Positions 57,889 to 64,000 of a stretch of DNA of 64,000 bases are shown piece after piece. The DNA lies in NCBI RefSeq assembly GCF_042677045.1, contig NZ_JBHTIH010000004.1, positions 314,206 through 378,205 of the forward strand. The letters run 5' to 3'. The position numbers and the translations under genes are program-made. The stretch comes from Lysobacter_K koreensis. Lineage in GTDB: Bacteria > Pseudomonadota > Gammaproteobacteria > Xanthomonadales > Xanthomonadaceae. The first letter of the stretch is position 1. Each line of letters begins with the position of its first letter. The notes beneath the pieces are model-generated. The model was not told the origin of the DNA, made no database searches, and was given only the letters and a program-made list of their open reading frames with translations.

Positions 57889-59242
57889 CGCCGCGCCCGC
57901 GCCGACCAAACCCACCCGCCCCGGCTGGCGCGACGTGCTGCGCCGGCTGCGCCAGCCCAAGGTCGCGGTGATGCTGCTGCTCGGCTTCGCCTCCGGCCTG
58001 CCGTTCATGCTGGTTGGCAACACCATGGGCTTTTGGCTGCGCGAGGGCGGCATCGAGCTGTCCGCGATCGGCTTCCTGTCGTGGGTCGGGCTGGCGTATT
58101 CGTTGAAGTTCCTGTGGGCGCCAGTGATCGACAAGGTCGACGCGCCGATCCTCGGCCGCTGGCTCGGCCGGCGCCGCGGCTGGATGGCGCTGGCCCAGCT
58201 GACGGTGATGGCGGCGCTGGCCGGCATGGCGATCCTCAAGCCCGAGGGCGGGCTGGTCGCGTTCGGGGTGATGGCGCTGGTCGCGGCGTTCGCGTCGGCG
58301 ACCCAGGACATCGTCATCGACGCCTGGCGCATCGAAAGCTCGAACGATGGCGAGGAGCTGGCGCTGCTCAGCGCCGGTTACCAGCTCGGCTACCGCGCCG
58401 CGTTGCTGGTCACCGACGCCCTGATCCTGATCGCCGCCGCCTACGTCGGCTGGACGGTGTCGTACCAGCTGATGGCGGTGCTGATGGGGCTGGGCCTGCT
58501 GGCGACCTGGTTCGCGCGCGAACCGGCGTCGTCGCTGCGCGCGGCCACCGCGCACGGCTCGCTGCTCACGCCGCAGGGCCTGTTCGACGCGATCGCCGGG
58601 CCGTTCATCGCGTTCTTCAAGCAGCACGGCAGCTGGGCGCTGCTGATGCTGGCCGCGATCAGCCTGTACCGGTTGCCGGACTTCGTGATGGGGCCGATGG
58701 CCAACCCGTTCTACGCCGATCTGGGCATCGCCAAGGAAACCGTGGGCGCGGTGCGCGGTTCGTTCGGGCTGGTGGCGTCGATCGCCGGGATCGCGGCGGC
58801 GGGGCTGTTCGCGCTGCGCTTCGGTTTCGTCGCGACCTTGCTGATGGGCGCGATCCTCGGCCCCGGCTCCAACCTCGCGTTCGCCTACCTCGCCCACCAC
58901 GGCGCCGACACCAACGTGTTCACCGCGGCGATGATCATCGACAACGTCAGCACCGGCTTCGCCGGGGTGGCGCTGGTCGGCTACATGTCCAGCCTGACCA
59001 ATGTCGGCTATACCGCGACCCAGTACGCGCTGCTGAGCTCGTTCTACGCGCTGCTCGGCAAGGTCCTCAAGGGCCTGTCGGGGGTCGCGGTCGAGCAGTT
59101 GGAAACCGGTCGCACTCTGCTCGAGGCCTATTCGCTATTCTTCATCGGCACCGCCCTGGTGGGCCTGCCCGCGCTGCTGCTGTGCGTGCTGCTCGCGGTC
59201 CGCAAGCCCGATCCGCGGGTGCTCGCGAACACCGCGGCCTAG
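57878..59242 (+). CDS. ampG: AmpG-type muropeptide permease
   Basis: A protein of about 454 residues with 12 or so membrane helices, starting at ATG 57878; a GTG nine bases upstream is possible. AmpG features include FASGLPFMLVGNTMGFWLRE near the N-terminus, WAPVIDKVDAPILG, RRRGWMALAQL and SATQDIVIDAWRIE. It imports anhydro-muropeptides for cell-wall recycling. anmK, which phosphorylates anhydro-MurNAc, lies 325 bases downstream on the other strand, so recycling genes cluster here. The start overlaps xth by 11 bases. Confidence 0.9.
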   Translation: MTSDAAPAPTKPTRPGWRDVLRRLRQPKVAVMLLLGFASGLPFMLVGNTMGFWLREGGIELSAIGFLSWVGLAYSLKFLWAPVIDKVDAPILGRWLGRRRGWMALAQLTVMAALAGMAILKPEGGLVAFGVMALVAAFASATQDIVIDAWRIESSNDGEELALLSAGYQLGYRAALLVTDALILIAAAYVGWTVSYQLMAVLMGLGLLATWFAREPASSLRAATAHGSLLTPQGLFDAIAGPFIAFFKQHGSWALLMLAAISLYRLPDFVMGPMANPFYADLGIAKETVGAVRGSFGLVASIAGIAAAGLFALRFGFVATLLMGAILGPGSNLAFAYLAHHGADTNVFTAAMIIDNVSTGFAGVALVGYMSSLTNVGYTATQYALLSSFYALLGKVLKGLSGVAVEQLETGRTLLEAYSLFFIGTALVGLPALLLCVLLAVRKPDPRVLANTAA

Positions 59243-59265
59243 TACCCGAACGCCCGGACTCCGCC

Positions 59266-59526
59266 ATGACCAACGCCGTGTTGATCGACATCGACCCGCT
59301 GCTGATGGATCGCATCCAGCGCATCGCGGCCGCGCGCGGGATGGGCATGCAGGCGGCCCTGACCCACCTGATCGAACACGGGCTGTTCGCCTGCGAAGCC
59401 GAGCTGGCCGCGCGCTTCGACGATTCCGACGCCAAGGCGTTGCAGGCCGCAATCGAGGCGTTGAAGGAAATCCCCGACGATCCGGGGTTCTCGCTGATCG
59501 GCCGGATCGAGCCGTCGACCGGGTAA
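59266..59526 (+). CDS. Small hypothetical protein downstream of ampG
   Basis: An 86-residue protein, helical, with DPLLMDRIQRIAAARGMG near the start, which is ribbon-helix-helix-like in pattern, and an acidic end. No family is recognised with confidence. It follows ampG after 23 bases and may be co-transcribed. It ends 40 bases before the convergent anmK stop. Confidence 0.6.
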   Translation: MTNAVLIDIDPLLMDRIQRIAAARGMGMQAALTHLIEHGLFACEAELAARFDDSDAKALQAAIEALKEIPDDPGFSLIGRIEPSTG

Positions 59527-59566
59527 CGGCGGCCGTCGTGGGCTGGCGTCGCCGGCCCGGGTTTGC

Positions 59567-60733
59567 CTAGGCGGGGTACAGCACCCCGAGCACGCGCGGC
59601 CCGCGCGCGCCGGTCACGCTGGGGACGTTGCCCGGTAGCCCGGCCAGCGCCTGCCGCGCCAGCCACGCAAACGCCATCGCCTCGACGAAGTCGGGGTCCA
59701 GGCCGTGCGCCACGGTCGATTCGACCAGCGCATCGGGTAACAGCGCCGCGATCCGCGCCAGCAGGCGCGTGTTGCGCACGCCGCCACCGCAGGCCAGCAC
59801 GCGAGCGGTACGCGGCTGCTGCGCGCGCAACGCCTCGGCGACGGTGCGCGCGCTGAGCTCGAGCAGGGTCGCCTGCACGTCGGCCGGCGCTTCGTCGCCG
59901 CGCAGGCGTGCCTGCAGCCACTGCAACTGGAACTGCTCGCGGCCGCTGCTCTTGGGTGGCGGCAGCGCGAACCACGGCTCGTCCAGCAACCGGGCGAGCA
60001 GGCCCGCATCGACCGTGCCCTGCGCCGCGAACGCGCCGTCGGCGTCGAACGGCTGGCCGCGGTGGCGCTCGCACCACGCGTCCATCAGCGCGTTGGCCGG
60101 GCCGGTGTCGAAGCCGCGCACGTCGCCGCGCGCCGGCAGCAGGGTGAAATTGGCGATCCCGCCCAGGTTCAGCACCGCGCGGTCCTCGTCGGCGTCGTGC
60201 AGGAGCGCGGCGTGGAACGCCGGCACCAGCGGCGCGCCGTGGCCGCCGGCGGCGATGTCGCGGCGGCGGAAATCGGCGACCGTGGCGATGCCGCTGCGCT
60301 CGGCGATGACGTGGCCGTCGCCGAGCTGCCAGGAGAACGGGTGGACGCCATCGAGTCGCGCGCCGGCCGGGCGGTGGCGCACGGTCTGGCCGTGCGAACC
60401 CAGCGCCCGCACCTGCGCCGCGTCGACGCCGGCGTCGGCGATCAGGCGCCGCGCGGCGTCGGCGAACGCCTCGGCGATCTGCACATCGAGCGTGCCCAGT
60501 TCCTCGAGCGACCGCGCGTCGCCGCCCTGGCCCAGCTCGACCAGGCGCGCGCGCAGTTCCGGCGACCACGCGTAGGTGCGGCCGAGCAGCAGCTCGCAGT
60601 GCGCGGTGGGAGACTCGTCGAACCGCACCAGCGCGGCATCGATGCCGTCGGCGCTGGTGCCGGAAATCAGCCCCAGGTAGAGGCCGGGCTCGGATGGGTT
60701 CTCGGAAGCAGGCTCGGAAATACGGTGGGGCAT
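59567..60733 (-). CDS. anmK: 1,6-anhydro-N-acetylmuramic acid kinase
   Basis: A 388-residue sugar kinase of the ASKHA fold: YLGLISGTSADGIDAALV at the start, GSHGQTVRHRP, LNLGGIANFTLLP, GFDTGPANALMDAWCERHRG and CGGGVRNTRLL. It cleaves and phosphorylates anhydro-MurNAc, the product brought in by AmpG. ATG 60733 is chosen because homology begins there. The ribosome site is weak. Confidence 0.95.
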   Translation of the reverse strand: MPHRISEPASENPSEPGLYLGLISGTSADGIDAALVRFDESPTAHCELLLGRTYAWSPELRARLVELGQGGDARSLEELGTLDVQIAEAFADAARRLIADAGVDAAQVRALGSHGQTVRHRPAGARLDGVHPFSWQLGDGHVIAERSGIATVADFRRRDIAAGGHGAPLVPAFHAALLHDADEDRAVLNLGGIANFTLLPARGDVRGFDTGPANALMDAWCERHRGQPFDADGAFAAQGTVDAGLLARLLDEPWFALPPPKSSGREQFQLQWLQARLRGDEAPADVQATLLELSARTVAEALRAQQPRTARVLACGGGVRNTRLLARIAALLPDALVESTVAHGLDPDFVEAMAFAWLARQALAGLPGNVPSVTGARGPRVLGVLYPA

Positions 60734-60887
60734 CGGTCGACCGTCGCAACGGCCCCATGCGTCGCGTGGGACGCGATCGCGGGGGCGGGACCCACAGCAT
60801 CGCGTCCGCACCGCGCGGCGACAAGCCGTCGCCGCCTCGCCGACGAATGTCAGCGCCTGTGCGTCGCCCGCGCGGCGGGCGAAGCGG

Positions 60888-62345
60888 TCAACCCCGGTTC
60901 TTCGCGGTCCGCGCCGGCTTGGCGGCGGCGACCAGCTTGGATGGCGCCGGCGACACGTCGGCGTAGATGATGTCCTCCACTTTCTCGATCCGCGCCAGCG
61001 CGACCCGGGTTTGGCTGCGGAACTGCGCCAGCGCCGTGCCCGACAGCGGCTCGGCCGGGGGCATGGTGATCGAGAGCGGGTTGCGGTGCACGCCGTTGAC
61101 CTGGAACTCGTAGTGCAGGTGCGGGCCGGTCGACATGCCCGAGCTGCCGACGTAGCCGATCACCGAGCCCTGCGCGATGCGCTGCCCGGCCTTGAACTTG
61201 CCGAAGCGCGACATGTGGCCGTACAGCGTGGTGTAGCCGCGGCCGTGGTCGAGCATCACCGCGCGGCCGTAGCCGCCCTTCCAGCCGACGAACTTCACCC
61301 GCGCGTCGCCGGCGGCCATGATCGGGGTGCCGGTGCCGGCGGCGTAATCGACGCCCTTGTGCATGCGGGTACGGCCCAGCACCGGATGGCGGCGGGTGCC
61401 GAAACCCGAGGTCAGGCGCGCATACGGGATCGGCATACGGATGAAGCTCTTCTTCAGTGGCCGGCCTTCGCCGGTGAAGTACTCCGGCTTGCCGTTGCGC
61501 TCGAAGCGGAAGCCGGTGTGCAGCTTGGCGCCGGTGGTGAAGGTCGCGGCCAGCACCGGGCCGGTGCGGATCAGCTCGCCCTCGCGCCAGGTCTGCTCGA
61601 CCACGACGCTGAAGCGGTCCTTGGCGCCGACGTCCTCGTTGAAGTCGATGTCGTACTTGAAGATCTCGTCGGTGAGCGTGTCGATGTGGCCGCCGTTCAA
61701 GCCCAGCTTGCGTGCCGAGCGGTACAGCGACTTGCCGACTTCGCCACTGATCACCACCGTGCGGCTCTCGGTCGGGCGCACGATCACCTTCTCGACGATC
61801 TTGTCGCCGGCCAGGCTCAGCTCGACGCGGTGGCTGTCGTCGCGGTCGAAGCGGAAGGTGCGCAGCTCGCCGGCCTTGCCGGCCTGCACCGGCAGGTCGA
61901 AGCCCAGCTCGGTTCCGGGCTTGAGGCGGGTCAACACTTCCTTGCTCCCCGGATGCTGGAGGATGCGCTGCATCGTCGCGGCCGGGATATCGAGTTGCTG
62001 GAACACCGAGCCCAGGGTCTGGCCACGCGACACGCGGACCAATTGCCAGCTGTCGCCGTTCTCGCCCCTGATGCGCGCCAGGGGCAGCGGCGGCAGGGTC
62101 AGCGCCATCGAGTGGCGGGCCACGTGCAGCGGTCGGACGTCGGTACCGGGGCCGAAGCCGGGCACGATCGCCGCGACCAGCATGCCGAGGGTGGCGAACA
62201 GGCTCGCCTGCACCCACTGCCGGCGCGACCAGCGACCATTGAAGCCATCGGACAAGTGGCGTGCCAGCACCGGACGGTGCAGGGCGGCTTCGCGCAGGGC
62301 GTTGAGGCGCTCGCGCCGTTCGCGGCCGGATCCGGATACTTTCAT
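60888..62345 (-). CDS. M23 family peptidase (MepM-like murein hydrolase)
   Basis: A 485-residue membrane-anchored endopeptidase. The anchor is ASLFATLGMLVAAIVP. The OapA/LysM-like region follows at about residues 100-150. The C-terminal M23 domain has the zinc residues in RMHKGVDYAAGTGTP (H and D) and GPHLHYEFQVNG (HxH), plus YGHMSRF. It should cut peptide cross-links in peptidoglycan during growth. It is divergent from tyrS, with its own promoter at 62401-62429. The gap downstream to anmK holds nothing further. Confidence 0.93.
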   Translation of the reverse strand: MKVSGSGRERRERLNALREAALHRPVLARHLSDGFNGRWSRRQWVQASLFATLGMLVAAIVPGFGPGTDVRPLHVARHSMALTLPPLPLARIRGENGDSWQLVRVSRGQTLGSVFQQLDIPAATMQRILQHPGSKEVLTRLKPGTELGFDLPVQAGKAGELRTFRFDRDDSHRVELSLAGDKIVEKVIVRPTESRTVVISGEVGKSLYRSARKLGLNGGHIDTLTDEIFKYDIDFNEDVGAKDRFSVVVEQTWREGELIRTGPVLAATFTTGAKLHTGFRFERNGKPEYFTGEGRPLKKSFIRMPIPYARLTSGFGTRRHPVLGRTRMHKGVDYAAGTGTPIMAAGDARVKFVGWKGGYGRAVMLDHGRGYTTLYGHMSRFGKFKAGQRIAQGSVIGYVGSSGMSTGPHLHYEFQVNGVHRNPLSITMPPAEPLSGTALAQFRSQTRVALARIEKVEDIIYADVSPAPSKLVAAAKPARTAKNRG

Positions 62346-62400
62346 TGCAAACCCCCTGAGGTACCAACCCGCGCCGCTGTGTAGGTCGCGTTACGGGGGT

Positions 62401-62429
62401 ACCATAGACACGCGAGCTGTATGCGTCAA
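62401..62429 (-). promoter_or_regulatory. Sigma70-type promoter of the M23 peptidase
   Basis: On the minus strand TTGACG (62429-62424), a 17-base spacer and TATGGT (62406-62401), 56 bases before the start codon. Confidence 0.7.
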
Positions 62430-62509
62430 ACCCTTGAGCTGAATAGAGTTTTTATGGGTTTGGCTATTTAACCAGCACTTAACTTTCTTTAAGACGCCCG
62501 TCGCATTCA

Positions 62510-63787
62510 GTGACGACCGCCATCCCAACGAGCCCGCCCGTGCCCGCCCCAGATCCCGTTTTTGCCCCCCAGACTCCCGACGAACGGCAGCACGCGCTCG
62601 AGCTGATCGGCCGCGGCGCCGACGAAATCCTCAAGCGCGACGAGCTCGCGGCCCGCCTCGCGCTCGGCCGGCCGTTGCGGGTCAAGGCCGGCTTTGACCC
62701 GACCGCGCCGGATCTGCACCTCGGCCACACCGTGCTGCTCAACAAGATGCGGCAGTTCCAAGACCTCGGCCACCAGGTGATTTTCCTGATCGGCGACTTC
62801 ACCGGGATGATCGGCGACCCGACCGGCAAGAACGTCACCCGCAAGCCGCTCACCCGCGAGGACGTTCTGGCCAACGCCCAGACCTACGCCGAGCAGGTGT
62901 TCAAGGTCCTGGATCGCGACAAGACCGAGCTGCGCTTCAACTCCGAATGGTTCGGGCAGATGACGGCCGCCGACATGATTCGGCTCGCCGCCCAGCACAC
63001 CGTCGCGCGCATGCTCGAGCGCGACGACTTTTCCAAGCGCTACGCCGCGCAGCAGCCGATCGCGATCCACGAGTTCCTGTATCCGCTGGTGCAGGGCTAC
63101 GACTCGGTCGCGCTCAAGGCCGACGTCGAGCTCGGCGGCACCGACCAGAAGTTCAACCTGCTGATGGGCCGCGGCCTGCAGGAAAGCCACGGCCAGCCGC
63201 CGCAGATCGTGCTGACCATGCCGCTGCTCGAGGGCCTGGACGGCGTCAACAAGATGTCCAAGTCGCTCGGCAACTACATCGGCATCAACGAGCCGGCGAT
63301 CGACATCGTCACCAAGATCATGAAGATCGGCGACGAACTCATGTGGCGCTGGATCGAGCTGCTCAGCTTCGAGATCACCCCGGCGCACGTCGTGGCGCTG
63401 AAGCGCGAGATCGACGCCGGTGCTCTCAACCCGCGCGACCTCAAGCTGCGCCTGGCGCGCGAACTGGCCGCGCGCTTCCACGATGCCGGCGCGGCCGACA
63501 ACGCCGTCGCCGGCTGGAACGCCGCGGTGCGCGGCGAGGGCGACACCGGGTCGCTGCCGATCACTGACGTCGCGGTGTCCGCCGAAGGGCTGCGGATCGC
63601 GGCGTTGCTGACTGCGGCCGGGCTCACGCCCAGCAACTCCGAGGCCAACCGCAAGCTCAAGGAGCGCGCGGTGCGCATTGACGGCGAGATCTTCGAGGAC
63701 CCGCAGCGCGTGTTCGCGGCCGGCTTCGAGGGCGTGCTCGCGGTGGGCAAGCGCACGTTTGCGCGCGTGCGCCTCGTGCCTGCCTGA
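62510..63787 (+). CDS. tyrS: Tyrosyl-tRNA synthetase
   Basis: A 425-residue class I synthetase from GTG 62510. The HIGH counterpart is HLGH in DLHLGHTVLLNK, the KMSKS motif is intact (NKMSKSLGNY), and GGTDQKFNLLMGRGL binds tyrosine. A C-terminal S4 domain follows. The region upstream is AT-rich. The gene lies next to an rRNA operon promoter, as in Xanthomonas. Confidence 0.97.
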   Translation: MTTAIPTSPPVPAPDPVFAPQTPDERQHALELIGRGADEILKRDELAARLALGRPLRVKAGFDPTAPDLHLGHTVLLNKMRQFQDLGHQVIFLIGDFTGMIGDPTGKNVTRKPLTREDVLANAQTYAEQVFKVLDRDKTELRFNSEWFGQMTAADMIRLAAQHTVARMLERDDFSKRYAAQQPIAIHEFLYPLVQGYDSVALKADVELGGTDQKFNLLMGRGLQESHGQPPQIVLTMPLLEGLDGVNKMSKSLGNYIGINEPAIDIVTKIMKIGDELMWRWIELLSFEITPAHVVALKREIDAGALNPRDLKLRLARELAARFHDAGAADNAVAGWNAAVRGEGDTGSLPITDVAVSAEGLRIAALLTAAGLTPSNSEANRKLKERAVRIDGEIFEDPQRVFAAGFEGVLAVGKRTFARVRLVPA

Positions 63788-63929
63788 ATCGGCGGCGTCG
63801 ATCCAAAAAAACTTCACTGCGGGGCTTCCCAACCCGGGTGGCGATCTGCATAATGCGCGGCCCCGCTGACCGGGCCGGAACACAGGCTGGGTCAGGGCGG
63901 GAAGCGGCAGAAAAAGATTTCACAAGGTG

Positions 63930-63957
63930 TTGACGGACGTGGAATCTGCTGTAAGAT
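63930..63957 (+). promoter_or_regulatory. Strong promoter, probably of an rRNA operon
   Basis: TTGACG (63930-63935) and TAAGAT (63952-63957) with a 16-base spacer, the spacing typical of rrn P1 promoters, and an A-rich UP-like block (AAAAAGATTTCACAAGG) just upstream. No coding frame follows to the window end. The tyrS-16S rRNA order known from Xanthomonas suggests a 16S gene next; that is inference, since the RNA lies outside the window. Confidence 0.7.
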
Positions 63958-64000
63958 GTGCGGCTCACTTGATCACTTCGGTGGCAAGTACGAAACGCGG

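Noticed and set aside
63788..63929. A tRNA or small RNA gene after tyrS
   Set aside because: No cloverleaf or conserved RNA recognised; only the rRNA-type promoter is supported.

Overview
The window is GC-rich chromosomal DNA from a gammaproteobacterium of the Xanthomonadaceae/Lysobacteraceae (Lysobacter-, Luteimonas- or Xanthomonas-like). The evidence is strong G/C preference at third codon positions, olefin (ole) genes, a 780-residue membrane-anchored phosphomannomutase, the ubiK-comM pair, a TyrS gene followed by an rRNA-type promoter, and many GTAG-headed palindromic repeats of the kind described in Stenotrophomonas and Xanthomonas. All calls come from reading the sequence; no database search was run.

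Layout. 1-3.8 kb: an accessory island with a cell-wall muramidase cut by the window edge and a string of small secreted proteins and lipoproteins (one broken by a stop codon), probably a toxic effector with immunity-type partners. 4.1-11.3 kb: oleB, oleC and oleD of long-chain olefin synthesis, interrupted by a STAS-like gene, an opposite-strand diguanylate cyclase and a DUF559 nuclease cassette wrapped in palindromes and CAA/CAC/CAG repeats; oleA is absent. 11.4-13.7 kb: ubiJ-ubiB. 13.9-23.4 kb: a TPR protein, M16 protease, truC, DUF2059 protein, arfB, an acyltransferase and a glycosyltransferase. 23.6-27.7 kb: glyoxylate shunt aceB-aceA with a divergent LysR regulator.

27.8-36.0 kb is the most unusual part. 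A cNMP-binding GGDEF protein and a class III cyclase/TPR protein (resembling the cGMP to c-di-GMP pair reported in Xanthomonas campestris) are followed by two small paralogous precursor-like peptides on the opposite strand and a SagB-type dehydrogenase, which together look like an uncharacterised RiPP system. Next come four tandem paralogous small secreted proteins.

36-64 kb is mostly housekeeping: comM-ubiK, PII, a TPR-GGDEF protein followed by a decayed PII fragment, an acyltransferase, speE and speA, a YciI protein and a dehydrogenase, SPOR and argS, a GIY-YIG nuclease between inverted repeats, radC, coaC and coaB as separate overlapping genes, dut, phosphomannomutase, pyrE, xth, ampG, anmK, an M23 peptidase and tyrS. 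The window closes on a strong 16-bp-spaced promoter, probably that of an rRNA operon.

Two themes recur. One is second-messenger signalling: three GGDEF proteins and one nucleotide cyclase. The other is small palindromic repeats, some of which supply gene stop codons and two of which box in single-domain nuclease genes.
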